64,000 nt of DNA from Ptychodera flava (GCF_041260155.1 NC_091944.1:28644332-28708331), one strand, 5' to 3'; counted from the stretch's first letter, positions 48,280 to 62,260 are shown. Translations and numbers: made by a program. Notes: a model not told the origin generated them from the sequence alone.

Positions 48280-49205
48280 TATTTCACCAGAAAAAAAATG
48301 TGTCAACATTACTGGTGGGGACCAGGGAAGTAGTTCTAGTGGAACTAATCAAGTCCCTGGCCCTGAATTCATGCAATTATGATATCAAAGTAATATAGTT
48401 TGCTATCTTTTACAAGAAGTACATTTTAAATTTGAAGAGCGAGGTGACATTACATAAAAAACCCAAAAATACAGAGATTCTCTGTTCTGAGTTCAAAAGG
48501 AAATTTTTAAGTGAAGTGCTTTGCAATGGAATAATACATATTATTTTGAGTTAATCTTATATTTACCTTTGGCATAAAAAAATTGTTGCCTGTAGCTAAG
48601 CGTGTTTCATATGTATGTAAAATAACGATCTACTGAATGCCCATAATGACCAGTTTTTAAGTCGAAAGCAAATATACAGGTCTGAAATTTATAAACGTTT
48701 AGGAACATTGAGAATGCCACGTTGCTGAAACAATGGAGCACTGTGTGCAATGTGACTAGAAAAAGTTATCAGTCTGACCACTCTCTTTGGTAATCTCAAA
48801 CTACGGTCTAGATATGTTTTATACGCATTTCCCCATATTTCAATACAATACATTTTATGAGGGAGAATAAGACAATTGTAAAATAACAATAAATTGATTT
48901 TGGAAGCTAATGACGTAAATATGATGCAAGAGAAGACCTACTTTTTGACTAACCTTTTTGGTAATTGTTTCAATGTGATATTTCCATGTTAAAGAAGAAT
49001 CAAGAGTAACCCCAAGATAGATAGCAGAAAAATACATTTTGGATCACCAAATCACCAACAAATAAAGCACCCTGAAGGTTAAACTTTCTGTGAGCAGTTT
49101 TAAAGATAATGTAGTTTGTTTTGTCAACATTAACAGTGAGCTTGTGGGACTTGCACCAGGTATGTACTTTTGTTAACTCTGTATTTAAAATATCCAGGTC
49201 AATTC
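48280..49205 (-). mobile_element. 5'-truncated LINE (Jockey/CR1-like reverse transcriptase), minus strand
   Basis: Minus-strand reading gives the end of a non-LTR reverse transcriptase: WCKSHKLTVNVDKTNYIIF, YLGVTLDSSLTWKYHIETI, KVSQKVGLL, MYCIEIWGNAYKTYL, LRLPKRVVRLITFSSHIAHS, then a 3' UTR of about 400 bp. A frame change separates the two main blocks. It stands 45 bp from the octamer-CCAAT module of copy C and is absent from the A upstream region. Confidence 0.8.
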
Positions 49206-49249
49206 TATGTATGATAAATTATAATTTATAATCCATACAGTGATGTTTC

Positions 49250-49269
49250 ATGCAAATTAGAGCCAATCA
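49250..49269 (+). promoter_or_regulatory. Octamer plus CCAAT-box module, copy C
   Basis: ATGCAAATTAGAGCCAATCA, one base different from copy A, at 97-116 bp before the ATG in both. The LINE just upstream did not disturb it. Confidence 0.55.
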
Positions 49270-49365
49270 GATCGTTCCTAAAGGTTTCCTGTCGTACAAT
49301 TGTTCACTACATCGCAACACTGGGTATACAGTGTGAAGTCAATACTATATTCACGTAGTTTCAGG

Positions 49366-52300
49366 ATGTCTGTAGAGAATATACTACACACAATAGGCGA
49401 TACTGGGAGGTACCAAAAACTCATGCTGGTCGTATTTAATTTTACTTTTGCTCTTCAAGTGTTGTTTGGTGTAGTCTCCGTCTTCTTTTCAATGTCAAGC
49501 GATCATTACTGTCGGGTGTATTCAAACCAAACCTATGAATCTGACTCTGCGTTAAAACGTGCAACCATTCCCAGAACGCATCATGAAAACCAGACCATCT
49601 GGGATTCCTGTCACATGTACAACGTGAACGAATCAATGATATTTGATAGTTATTTTGCCGATGGTACAACGTCTAATAGGTCGAGCTTCGCTGCGATGGA
49701 TATTCGCCCATGTTATCACGGCTGGGTTTTCGATAGATCGTCAGTTTCGAACAGCTTGGTGATGGAAGTAAGTTGATATATCATTGATAAAATCATTGTA
49801 TCGATACGCTGCTGTCGTCAAACACTATCTTCAAAGCAAACATATATGCACTAAATTTAAAACTACTAACCTTTCCTAAAATGGACCGGTACCAAAGTTC
49901 ATTTTAGTTCAATCACCAGTACTGTAAATATCGATGACAAAGGAAAAAGGCAAAAAAATAGTCCACTGTCAGTTATCGATGCCGCATGATACCATGTGTC
50001 AGCATTGATATTGTTGCGATAATGTGAGATATTTGACATGAATGTATCACCTGAGGGAAACCTGATGGCGTGAAGGATGGAAAACAAATAATTGGGAAGA
50101 CGGAACCTAGAAAATTATGTAGAATAGGTTTGTGTTGTTCCTGCCATTGCATGGGGTCACCTAACTTAATTGAGGGCGCCAACACAGTGGAATTGCTGCA
50201 TGTAAAGTTAAACGAGTGAGACGATGTCATCGTGGAAGCAAAATAGTAAATCAATTACCACAACTACGTGGAATTCCATTGGACGAAAACTTCAACAAAG
50301 TGTCTGACGTAAGACATTCCAGGAAGACAGTTGTTGAGGGGAAAATAGTAAACTATTTGTCATCAGTGACAAGGGTAGTCTATGAGGGAACTGCGACTAA
50401 GATGAATATTTTTGATCTCTTTCAATCGTGGTTCTTTTTCTGACGAGTGGCCATTCTTGGTTCACTTTCAAATCCACAGTAAAAAGGTTTAATGAAACAA
50501 TCATGAACAAACAAAAGAGTTTAAATTCATATTTTGCAATTTCCAATGTAAAATATCCACCAAAGTGAGATAACATCTCTGATGAAAATTCGCTGTGTTG
50601 CTCACGTGCTTTACTCTGGATTTAAAGTCATTTTCCTACAATCACTGTTTAAGGAAGGCTGATGAAATTTAAGTAGATACTGGACTTCTTCCCCCCCCAG
50701 AGATCGAGACGTGGCCAGATTTGACTAGCAGAGCCAAGAGTCACAACGTGGCCATGTCTACTGATATTTACAATTTTTACTTTACCTCTCTGATACCACA
50801 CTAATGACACCCGAAAAGTCAAAGGTTGGCTTTTACATTATATTGGTAGCCCGAATACCTTTTAATTAACATTTGAAATCATTCTTAACTACAACAAAAA
50901 TCGACCTTATAACTTACTAAGCAAATTAGATTGCATACTGAGCCGGTGTTTCAAGCAATGAGGTAAACAGAACGTCAGCAAAATTTATGACGATCAAGTT
51001 AAGCGTTACTGAAACTGAGAGCAATAGTGTAAAAAATGTGAAAGACGCCCCCACTTCACTTTCCAAAACTTAGTGCTGCAAAAGTGTTTGTTTCGTTCCC
51101 GGTATGTGTACAGAACCTTTAATGTGTAAGATTTGTGTTTTGTTTGTGTGAGAAAGCTTATGTTGAGATATAGTCGGACCTATAAGAGTTTCCAAAGTTA
51201 ATAGGATGACCCTTTTTGCTTCCGTTTCGAAACCAGCCGTGGGGAAAACCCTTGCAAGTTGAAAATCAAAGCAAATAACAATGCTGTGGCGGAATTGACT
51301 AATTTCTTTGATATCAAAATAATAGTAGCAGAGTAATTGTATAGAGGTTTATTTTAAAGCAAACGCAGCTATTTTATCAATAATATCTCCAACAGGAAAG
51401 AAGCTCACAGAGAAATCTGTGTGCAGGAACTTTGGCTTACACCAAAACTCTGCGAGAAATAATTATCAGATCATTAATTTTATTGTATCGTTTCACTGCA
51501 TTTTTATGTATGTTTCGAATCTTTTCAGTTTGACCTAGTGTGCGACAAAGGTTGGCTACAACAGTTACCAAAATCAACGTATGCATTGGCAGGCATTTTC
51601 GGGTCATTAGTTTTTGGTCCCCTCAGCGACGCGTAAGTATTTGCCACCATAACCTTGAAGCCCTTGTAACTACAATTCTTGACGCTTTCCTTTGTTTTCA
51701 TAAAATAAATTAAAATTCTTACGGCATGTTGCAATAAGAAAATGCACATGGAAACCATTTAGACAGAAAAAAACAATGCTTAAAGCCCCAATAGCTGCAA
51801 ATGTTAAATAAACCGATTTCAAAATATCCGTATAGTTTTCCAAGAGTTTTCTTCGAATAAGACCCATTAGAGACTGAAAAAGTGTATAACGCTGCCCTAA
51901 GTGTCAAAAGTGGCATGTAAATTCAAAGGTTTTAGATTTCCCGCCATTATCAAAAACTAATCATATGACAGAGAAAATAAAGATTACAAAATTAAATGTT
52001 GGCCATCCTGTGTTGTGCATTCAAGTAAATTGCATCATGCTTGTTTCTGGTATGGGGACGATGTGTACGTGCAGGAAATACTGTTTATTGTATTTTCCCG
52101 TGAGGGCGCCATTTTATGGGTGCGACCCCGTTTATTATAAATCCTGTTAACACGTGGAGGCATGGTCTAAATCAGCGAGCAGTGATACTTCAATACACGT
52201 CCTTCAGTTAGCACATTTACACGAACCAACTTTGGTTTGAAAATAAAATCATAAAAATAATGCATAAAATTAGCAGCTATTGGGGCTTTAATATATAGAA

Positions 52301-53586
52301 TAAGCCTGGAAAAAACTACGTTTAACTTTATCATGCTCTACAAGCAAAATCCGGAGACTGTTGAAAAAGCAAGCTTAGCAAGTTATATGAAAATATTACA
52401 TCGTTTGATAAAAACATCTACGGGCATTTTCTTGTTGACTTATCAAAATGATACAGACACTTCTGAGCTGTCGGTTCCAGGACATTTAACATTCAGAACG
52501 ATGAGTCAATGAGTTAGACATAATTGTCGTGCTTCTAGTAGCTATTCTGACTACTGAATTCACCAGCTTGTCATCAAAATTAAATACAGCTATAAAAGAG
52601 CTAAGGGTGAGGCGGATAAACTGTACGGTGCCAACCTGTATAAAAACACACCAGTTCATTTGAAGATAATGTAAGCTTTGCCTGCATTTCCCTTTTCTTG
52701 TCTTGCAGATATGGTAGAAAACCAACGTATTATTTCACCTTAATTACCGCCTTCATCTTCAATCTATTAATGTATTTATCTTCAAATATCACTATATTTC
52801 TCGTATGTCAGTTTATGGTTGGATTTATATCTCCAGCAATTTATAACATTGGTCATCTCATAGGTAGGATTACAGTTTAGTGGGTGATTGCTATGCTCAT
52901 AATATTTAATATATCGATTATGTAATTTACCCTTTGAAACGAGCTGAAACGTGGTCGACAAAATAAGCATTTGATCCTCGTTCAGTGACTGCACATATGG
53001 AGAACTGAATATGCTGCCGTTTTATAAAGGATCACGCGTTATTCCGCGTTATTTCGCTTTTTATCAAATGAAGAATTAGCCTCAGTAGCATCATTCTCTC
53101 ATTTGATCAAAAATGATCCAAGATTGACATACATAATTTGAATATTGTGACAGGAAAAGATACAAAAAATATTTTAACCGAAAATGGAGACGACTGGCAA
53201 AAATGATATGCACATCCTGTCTTAATATTGACAAATCAGCATAAAATCACATAATTGTCACTCCCAGAAAAGAAAGTATATTTTGTGGAGTAACCATAGT
53301 AATCCGAAGTTACTTATTTCACAAATCCTAAGTAGCATGACAACTGCGTCTAGAGATAAAACTTTTTAAGGCAAGGCAAAATACTTTTCACCAAATGCCC
53401 TAATTTCACCACGTTTTCATCAGTACAGTCTTGATTCCTGCCATGGAAACAATGGTGTTGCATTTAAACTGCAATCTGTCGGTTAAGGGAATTGGCCAAT
53501 AAACAAGATACACAACAAAGATGCCGAAGAGATAAAACTCCTCTCATCAATTCCAGCGCTACCATCTATTCATGTCCGTTATTCAT

Positions 53587-53621
<35 letters not shown>

Positions 53622-56518
53622 TTATTTATTTATTTTCAAAACATTATCTTCGATATCCATGGTCTAAATTTATTGGCCTTACAGTGTTACATCTGAGCAT
53701 TTTTGTCAGAGAATAAAATGTGGTGTTCAAAATTGAAATTCTACATCTTATTTTCAGTTGTAGAAATGGTAACCACGAACACCAGGCCAATGGTACTGGC
53801 AGTCTGTTCATTATCTCATCCGTTCTTTCAGCTCTTGCTAGCGGGTATAGCCTTTGCAGCCAGGAGTGATTGGAGAAAAATCCAGCTATTTGTCTTGTTA
53901 AGTTGTACCCTTTTCATTCCGTATTACTTGTAAGTACCTAAAAGACAATCGTAGTTTCAAAAGTCATGATTGATGTGTGCACGTTTATGTGTATTCTGAT
54001 GATGAGTGTCTTTTGAACAGTCTTTTGTGTTATAGGCATTTTAGTTTTGATTCGTTCGCCATAGAGAATCAGAAACGGACATCAGTTTGATATTTGAAGA
54101 CGACATATGCAAAACCTTGTGTATGAATTAACAGTACTGACATGTATTTTATCGCTTTTATGTACATCTTAGTCCAGTTTCTTTCATCATTTCGATGCTT
54201 CCTTATTTTGTTTTCCTTGTAAACTCTTACAACATTACATTTCTCATAGTATAATAGATGAGTCGCCAAGGTGGTTATTTCAACAAGGAAAGCTTGAAGC
54301 AACAGACAAACTGTTTGAGAAAATAGCGAAGTGGAATAAAACCACATATCTCAGACAAAGTCTAGAATCATCGAATACCGTGGTAAGTAAATCAAACATG
54401 TCGACATAACTTATCATGAAAAGTCGAACACTGACATATTAGTTCAATGACAAGATAATCCATGCAGTGATAAGGATTAATAAGAAACGTCTATCTGAGA
54501 GATTTTTGGCTTTTTTAGTCTAGCGTGTATTAAATATTTTGATTTTTTTCTGTGAAGTGTGAGTGGGTTTTTACACTAATTGACTCTAGGAAATGAATAT
54601 AAAGACGATAAAGAATTCAGTGGTTCAGCAAAATTAAATATACAGATATGTGTACATACATGGCATGTGTATTATCACAGAAAAGTGCAATGAAAGCTGA
54701 TGACAGAAAAATAAGAATAGACCGTATTTGAAAACACATTACACAGCTGAAAACAACTAATATAAGAACAAAAATGAAATCATCATACGTTGATCTGGTA
54801 TGACTTTGAAAAAAGATTTATAGACAGATATGTGCGTCATTAGGTATTTTTGTGTGACTTTGTTCCAAACTGTTAAAGCTTAATCTTGTAACGTCTGTTT
54901 CATTTCTTTTTTACACTTACACTTCTAAGAATAATGTGTTATTATTTTATATTGCATTTTCCTGTTTTTAACCATAAATTTTCTTTGTTTATATTTTTTT
55001 TATCAGCAAAATATTTATTTTACTGTCTTTTTTCTATTCATGCACACTAATATATCTGATAATACTAGATTACTACCCGCATTCTATAAATTAAAGGCTA
55101 TTTTTATTTATCACACGCACAAGCCAAGTTTGTCGTCTCCGAACAAAAAATACGGGATTTAATACGGGATTTATTCCCTGGTCGTTCTACGTCACGACAA
55201 CCCGCGTCTGTGTCATCAATTTTGGTGCGTTCGGACCTTTTTTGCGTCGATCTTCGGTGTGTTCGTCGATGTAAACAAACAACATGGAGGTGGCGGCCGG
55301 TATTTTCCCACGATCAAAATGTGTCTGAAGTGAAAAATATCGTAAACATTAGTCATGATTATTAGAGTCTGATAAAATACATCAACTAGGCAAATTTTTG
55401 AGCCCTCGTATTTTAGTTTTGTCGCCAATATGTATGGGGGTTCGTATTCGTATAGACCCGCCGATGCCTGAACTTTCGACGCACTGTGTACTCTCATGCG
55501 GTATGTAGACATACGGTTTCCACTGCAACAAGGGGGTCAAGTGCGGTGTCCAGGCCTCCAAAAGTCATGTAATGAAATCGATATTTTCACATACTACGAC
55601 AATAACAATCCGAACAATATAAATACAAGAGTGTACCGCCTGTATATTCCGAAGGAATTACTTGAATAAGTTGCGGAAACAACGAACTCGAAGCTGGTCG
55701 CGTTACCGTGAGTTCTGTAAGCATTGCAACCAGGGTCAGGAGCGATGTTTACAGTGTTCGTGTCGTCGAGATTCAGTCGATGTTTGTTCCCGAAAAATAG
55801 CATCTCTTCGTCTGAGGTAAATTTCTAGGCCTATGCTATCTTTGAAATATTGTATAACTTTGCGGTAGGTACGTGTAGACCGAGAGGTCGTCCATACACC
55901 AACGAACGTGAACGCCGTGTTCCTCGCTCAGGCGACGGACGACTGGAAATGATTGACAACTTGCGCACGGCGTATTGATATTATTCCTAAAGTAGTACAA
56001 AAGTTTGAACGCGGAATCGTCATGGAAAACTTCTTTTACTTAACAAAAAATAACAAATTCCTGGCTTGTGCATGTGATAAGTATATTATTCCCTAATATT
56101 TTTCTTCGATCAGCGAAGGAAAATACGATTGACGTTATGACCGTGTCACCACGAGTCGAAGACGAGTGGTGACACGGTCATTACGTCACTCGTATTTTCC
56201 TTCGCTGAACGACTCGTGGTGACACGGTCATTACGTCACTCGTATTTTCCTTCACTGGACGTAGAAACTATTAGGAAATAATATCTAATTATTTACATTT
56301 ACAGCATGCGGCCAAATACTTGTTTCAAATACACGTATTCTGTGTGTTATTCAACCGATCTGTTTTATTTTGAAAAAAATAACTTACAGGCTATTTTTAT
56401 ATACAAATGATAAACATTTTCTAAAACCGTCCAAGCCCATACAACTGTCATAATGAATCCGCATAAAGTATATTTGACTTTTATTGAAACATAAAGAAAG
56501 AAGAAAGAAAGAGAAAAG

Positions 56519-56560
<42 letters not shown>

Positions 56561-56565
56561 GAGAG

Positions 56566-56661
<96 letters not shown>

Positions 56662-59120
56662 ATGAGCAGGCAGACAGGCAGGCAGGAGGGCAAGGAAAAA
56701 TAAGGAGTGTAGGTACATGTATATAGGTAAGGTAATTGGTCGGTAGGTAGGTAGGTAGGTAAGTAGGTAGGTAGACAGGTAGTCGGGCAGGCAGGCAGGT
56801 AGGTAGCAAATTGTGTGAATGTTCGTATGTATCTGAGAGTCTATGAATGTACATGTAACTATGTGTATAGGGAGTATGTGGTTATTTATTTAAGCCTGTT
56901 TTCATTCAAGGAAGAATGTGATAAACGGGGTTCTGCTATTTCTGCTCTAACAAGCCTATTTGTACGAAAAGAACTAAGATATCGGACAATAAGTATATCT
57001 GTTGGTTGGTAAGTACTCCAATTAAAGTAAATATGGCAATTGTTACTATTTCAAACTGAACTGGACAAATTGTACAAAGTTTTACCGGAGAATGGCATTT
57101 TATCGAAACATTTTACGAATCGTCCACTGTATGTGATAGTGAAACTTCTGCCATCCCGATGGCCCTATAAAACCAGCTCCATGAATTGTACGTAGTACGT
57201 TAATCCGTGTATAAACATGTCGGGTAAGTTTTATTGAATACAATAAAAGAACCAGGTGCGCGCCTTCTCATGATTCTCGATCTCGCCAACAGGTTTTCAG
57301 TGGGAGTCTTCTACTATGGTATTGCCTACAACTTCAACTTTGTAACAGACAATGCCATTCTTACCCTTGGTTTAATCAGCATTGGTGACGTCATCGCTTA
57401 CGTATTATGCTGGCCGATGCTGAAGTATCTCCCAAGGAGATGGCTTCTATTTTCATCCATGACGGTCAGCGGTGTATGTTTGATTGTTGCCGGAGTAGTA
57501 GGTGAGATTGTGTCGCAGTCTGCTAAACGTCATGTATAAAAATTTTGAATCAATGTTATTTACATTTTTGAGGGTTTGGTTCTGATATGCTCCAGTGTTG
57601 GATACGCCTTTCTCTAATTGTGTAATTTTAATAGTCACCGAATATGCAGTAGCCATATCTGCCATTATAGTCATCTTCTTTGATCGTCTGGTTCTAAATG
57701 ATATGCTGGCGCTTCTTCATAATTTCGTTTATTCATTTTAAAGTGAACTCAATTTCGAAGGAAAGAATATCAACTGCAAATAAAAACAGACCTCAGCTAC
57801 AAATATTCTGTTATAGGAGAGATTTGAATTGATTTCTGAACCCTATTGTCACTGGAGATGCTTATTGTAGCATATAGTCCCTTACACTAGCCGCAAAGGG
57901 GTGTAAGTTTTAAAAATTTTCGTTTACATTAAGATGTCATTTTTGACCAGCCCCCTCAAAAGGTCTAACGGTCCAGGCTTAGTTATCGGAACTTGCTGAC
58001 GAACCTCTCTCCTGGAGACAAGGTTTATTTTAGGCTAAGCTCTAGGAATGACAGAGTAAAAACAAAACCAAACTAATGAAACTTGCATTTGTTTCCAACA
58101 CGTGCAGATATAGAAGCTATGAAGCTTGTACTTTGCGTCGGAGCGAAGATGATCGCGTTGGCTGTGTATATCGCATTATTTGGTTACACAGCAGAGCTGT
58201 TTCCGACTGAAGTAAGGTGCGTAGCACAGTTAAATCAGGAACTGTACTTTTTCCAACATTTGTCATGGAAACGTCAAAATCCTATCGCCTTGCCAAGAGA
58301 TCAAACCTTACAATTGAGGGACGCACTGTGTTTAAACTATTTCGACATTATTATTATCTCCCAGAAATGCTTCTATCGGGCTCGGTCAAACGCTGGCAAG
58401 TATAGGGATGACGCTGGCACCGTATATATTTTCATTGATGGACATCAACCCGCTTCTTCCTTTCATTATCCTAAGTTCCTTATTTGCATTCGGTGGTTTG
58501 ATGGTGCTCCTACTTCCAGAGACTTTTAAGCGAGACCTGATGGACTCAATTGATGATATAACAGTGAGGTAATTATGTAATATAATGCCAAACCTGGTCG
58601 CATACAAGTAATTTAGGCATTGCTCACAAATAGTAAGGAGGGGTCTGAGCATTTCACATGACGGACAAACTGATGTATTTCAAGCTCCTCTGTCACACAT
58701 TGGAATTATTTAGTATCAGTACTTCCATTCCTTAGTATAAACACCACTGCGTGAATATGAAATGACTTGGTCCAATGAAACAAGTTTTGGACCAATCTTA
58801 AATATTGTATTTTGTTGATGTATAATGTTCAAGCACTTGTGATATTGAGATACTGTAGAAAAGATGAATAACTCAAATATCTATCATGGAAAGAGCTAAC
58901 TTCAAAAAAAGACGTAATCAATAATCACAAAATGTACAATAAGTGATCTCAACGAAGGTTGCTCTTGCAGTGTCTTTGGATTTTCTTGTATTTCCTTCTG
59001 CTCTCGGAGATTGAACTTGGGATATCTTTACGTTATAGATCTGAATATAATTCAACCGTAGAAAAGAAAGACTCTGAGGATAGAAGACTTATTGGAGGAC
59101 GCCCACATTCAAATCAATAA
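49366..59120 (+). CDS. SLC22-family organic ion transporter, copy C (complete)
   Basis: Ten exons: 49366-49767, 51529-51632, 52709-52863, 53758-53929, 54250-54382, 56911-57008, 57293-57501, 58108-58216, 58365-58568, 59039-59120. Exon lengths equal those of copy A one by one, giving 555 residues with no stop. Begins MSVENILHTIGDTGRYQ; has EFDLVCDKGW, GPLSDAYGRK (Ala in place of the usual motif-A Arg), FIIDESPRWLF, YLPRRWLLF, AELFPTEVRN, LLLPETFKRDL and a tail ending GRPHSNQ. The tail (exon 10) and the extracellular loop are the most changed parts against copy A, the membrane core the least, as expected for a working gene. Same likely role as copy A: plasma-membrane uniport or exchange of an organic ion. 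Introns 2 and 5 carry insertions missing from A. AATAAA overlaps the stop codon. Confidence 0.93.
51784..52287. mobile_element. 504-bp TTAA-flanked MITE in copy C intron 2
   Basis: Ends AGCCCCAATAGCTGC and, inverted, AGCCCCAATAGCTGC, flanked by TTAA on both sides (51780-51783, 52288-52291). Copy B has the empty site ATGCTTAATATAACG near 37385. No coding capacity. A TTAA target with purine ends fits Kolobok; piggyBac is the alternative. Confidence 0.85.
53581..53635. repeat. (TTTA)n microsatellite
   Basis: TTTA run in copy C intron 3; copy A has only TTATTTAATTATT at this place (23279). Confidence 0.9.
55109..56286. mobile_element. 1.2-kb composite insertion of two inverted-repeat modules in copy C intron 5
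   Basis: Copy A runs straight through (CTATTTTTATTTATTTACG at about 24793). Module 1 (about 55109-56084) has ends TTATCACACGCACAAGCC and, inverted, TTATCACATGCACAAGCC. Module 2 (about 56088-56284) is a foldback with ends TATTATTCCCTAATA and, inverted, TATTATTTCCTAATA. It contains repeats of GTGACACGGTCATTACGTCA. Module 1 is CpG-richer than its surroundings. No transposase. Confidence 0.7.
56517..56815. repeat. (GATA)n, (GA)n and (GGTA)n microsatellites, copy C intron 5
   Basis: GATA units at 56517-56600, GA run to about 56660, then GGTA/GGCA units at 56728-56815, ending about 95 bp before exon 6. Long frames across them are Ser-Leu or Tyr-Leu-Ser-Ile artefacts. Confidence 0.95.
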
Positions 59121-59343
59121 ATGAAACGTTTAGTGACAGAGTATACCCGGCTACAGCACCCTGGGATGTGCTTCGGAATGGTCTACAAAGATACGTAATT
59201 GTTTATCGTGAAAAAATCCACCTGCACATAGCACAAGCAAAAAATGCTTTAAAGTTTTTTTATCGACACAATCCTACCTGAGTGCAAACAGTATTTTATT
59301 GAGCGCTAGGATGCGGATGAAGGAATGTATTATTTATTTAAGG

Positions 59344-59458
<115 letters not shown>

Positions 59459-59459
59459 A

Positions 59460-61500
59460 ACCCTGGTTACGATTGTAAGCCATGTGATTAGATCTGCCGT
59501 ATGTTGCAGAGTGTGATGACACATGTATGGAAGTTCATTGATAGCGTCTTCACCCACAATGCATTACAATGCTTTACTGATTTTCACTGCTGGAAGTGTC
59601 AGTTTCAGTATCTATTTAACAGGCAGGAAAATTTTCAAGACAACGTAGTTGGTCTTTTTACATGACTACATGTGCTTACAGGTGTGTGTATTTGAACGAC
59701 TTTGGTATTTAGAGTAATGAACTTTTCAAAGTCTCAGAAGCCGAGACACACCCTCAAGTTTAAACGCGGGAGGACCATGTTTTTTCCCAATTGACGTGAA
59801 GAAGTTTCTAAGTGAGCCGTCATTATTTACGGAGTAGGGGTCGGAGGAATGTGAGGGGTCAGTAAAAATGGAAAACTTCGGGGTGCTCAATTTTTGAGCG
59901 AACTCCTAAATTGGAGCACCCCTCAGATTGCACCATTTCACACGTCAATTTCTCAACATTTTTTATGTGAGAGGTGGGACACCCCCTCTCGTGCTCTTTG
60001 GGGTGTTCTACAATTTTACTAGTAAGAAACAAAACAAAAGACACCTCTCAGATTGCACCAGACTTCACGATTGCACACATCAATTTTTTACAGGATCTAG
60101 GACAAAACTGAACTGATGTGAATTCTTCCTTTGGGCCTATTATCACACAAAACATATATTTTAATTGACTTTAGTTCAATGACCATTTTTACAATTATCC
60201 ACACCGTATTCAGGCTTTCATTGAAAGCCGGTTGCTGTAGAAATGGCACGACTAGCGAAGTTGTAAACAAATAATGAATGGATTAAAAAATACTGACTCT
60301 GACTGATTGTCCTCTAACATTGTTTTGTAGAATTGTGAATTTTGAAAATGACACAAGAAGGCTGCAGATTTTTCATTTGGTCTTCAATCTCGGCAAACTG
60401 AGAACTCTTTTTTACAAAATGTACTGTCATCGTTTGGTTGTTGAATATTATGACTCAAACACTGATCATGCAAAAAATGTAACAAAATATCAGTGTTCAA
60501 TGTCATTTTCAAACAGTTTTACGTTGTTCCTCTGGTGTTTTGCCTTTTCATCGTGACAACGTCCTCGGCTATAAGACATTTAAAGTAAGTGTAGATTATA
60601 AATGAGAAAATAAATTCTTTCTGTTGGAGAGAAGATATCAGGAAGCCAAAATTATAACTATGGAGGAGCCCCGTTTTTGTAAATAACGCCATCAAGCAAA
60701 ACTCTGCAGGTGTGTTAGTCTTCAATTTCACAAAAAGTACGGTATCGTGGCACCTCCCATGGCTGGTGAAGACTACGTACGGTTGCTGTTGGAGCAATTC
60801 TTTAGTAAAACCAGTAATAAAACCCTCCAGCGAAGGTGAAGAGAGTTAAAACAATTTTATTGACTCGCTTTGGTAACTGTTGAGAACACTGAGTTTTCAG
60901 CCATTTCATTTTGTAAATAACGTCACGACAATTTCACTGTAGGCCTGGGCTATCACACCGAATAGCATCTACTTTTGGTTCCAAATACTCAGTAATTTTC
61001 TGCTCCAGTCAAAGTAATTGTATCGTTACCCCTCATTATCATTCTTGGTGGTAAAAAAAAGAAAGTAAAGTTTGTTATGTTGGTATCTAAACAAATTTGA
61101 AAGCCACTTTCTGTGCTACCTCAAAGCTTCGTTATGTTTCTAGTATTTCAAATACATTTTGAACAATAACCTTAAAACATTTCATTGTTATTCTCCACAA
61201 TCAATAGGCTGCAAGGTAAAAAGTTCATGATGAGTGTTAAGTCATCGGTTTAGTGTCCGAAGTCAATGTCTCTGCCTGCTTCATGGCAGAATGTTTTCGT
61301 GAATCATATAATGTTACATTTAAATCCAATTATTGTGGCTTCTTCATTGTTTGTATAGCCGAAGCAGATATTTTGTTTCGACATTAAAATGTCAAAAGGT
61401 CACAATTTCGTTTAGCACACAGGAAATTGGGATTCAGCCGTTTTGAATTATGAAAAGTATAGTGTATGCTAACTTTTTTCGGAAAAACGCTTCCGGCGTT
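59460..61500. other. Intergenic sequence between copies C and D
   Basis: No exon structure found. 59870-59930 has an inverted repeat GGGGTGCTC..GAGCACCCC. CTCAGATTGCACCA with a following CACAC.TCAATTT occurs twice in direct orientation (59923 and 60045). Otherwise nothing recognised. Confidence 0.5.
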
Positions 61501-61519
61501 TTTATACGATTTGATTGAT

Positions 61520-62260
61520 CTAATATAGGCCTATATAGTCATCAGAAACGATAAAAATGGTGTGTTACTCATATGTAAACAAAAGTAGACTTGTTGAAAA
61601 TGGAACGAACGCAAGTCTGTACAAAACCAATATCCTGTTTACGGTAACTGTATTTAACTCAATATTCAAAGCTCTTAAAAGGGCTTCGACCCCGTGAACT
61701 TACGTTGTGACGTTTCATGCACATTAGCGCCAATCATTCCTGATTATTTCCCGATGCACAATCCTTTAATTACGCCGAAAAACAGGACATTCCTCGATTT
61801 TAAACTGTTGTTGTGAAAAATGATGATTTATTTACACTTGAACATTGGTTATGTGCAATAATAGGCAGTCTGTCAACATACTGACATTACGAACGTTCTT
61901 AGACCATATCGCCCTCTTACGTTTTCTTTTTCTCATTCTCTCATCTCCCTTCGTTCCAAGCTAGGTTGTGACTCTCAGACATTCGAATGCCACTTTATTT
62001 AACATTTCAGCATACAAGACTTGTTTTGAACCGTAGCAATAAGGTAACTAGCCCTCAGCACTTCAAAGAATTGTGTTTAATCCAAAACTTTTCCCGAACA
62101 ATGATTAATGCTTGTGTATTCTATAACTCTTCACTCACATCATGTCTATTATTACTATAAGCATTATCTCGAATTAATTTCACTTTTCGGTTTTGATATA
62201 CATATATATTTAAATAAGTAATGTTTTGCGAGCAAGAATAGTTTGTTGAGTCTCAGTCAT
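61520..62260 (+). promoter_or_regulatory. Promoter-like segment and duplicated flank upstream of copy D
   Basis: 61530-61790 aligns with 32620-32870 and includes ATGCACATTAGCGCCAATCA (61717-61736), a one-change octamer with an intact CCAAT box. 62040-62240 aligns with 33060-33260. The recognisable channel exon fragment found in the B and C units is missing here. Confidence 0.45.

Noticed and set aside
55216-55803. 98- and 69-residue minus-strand frames
   Set aside because: Inside the composite transposon insertion of copy C, no domain recognised.
56365-56854. Ser-Leu and Tyr-Leu-Ser-Ile open frames, minus strand
   Set aside because: Translate GA and GATA microsatellites.
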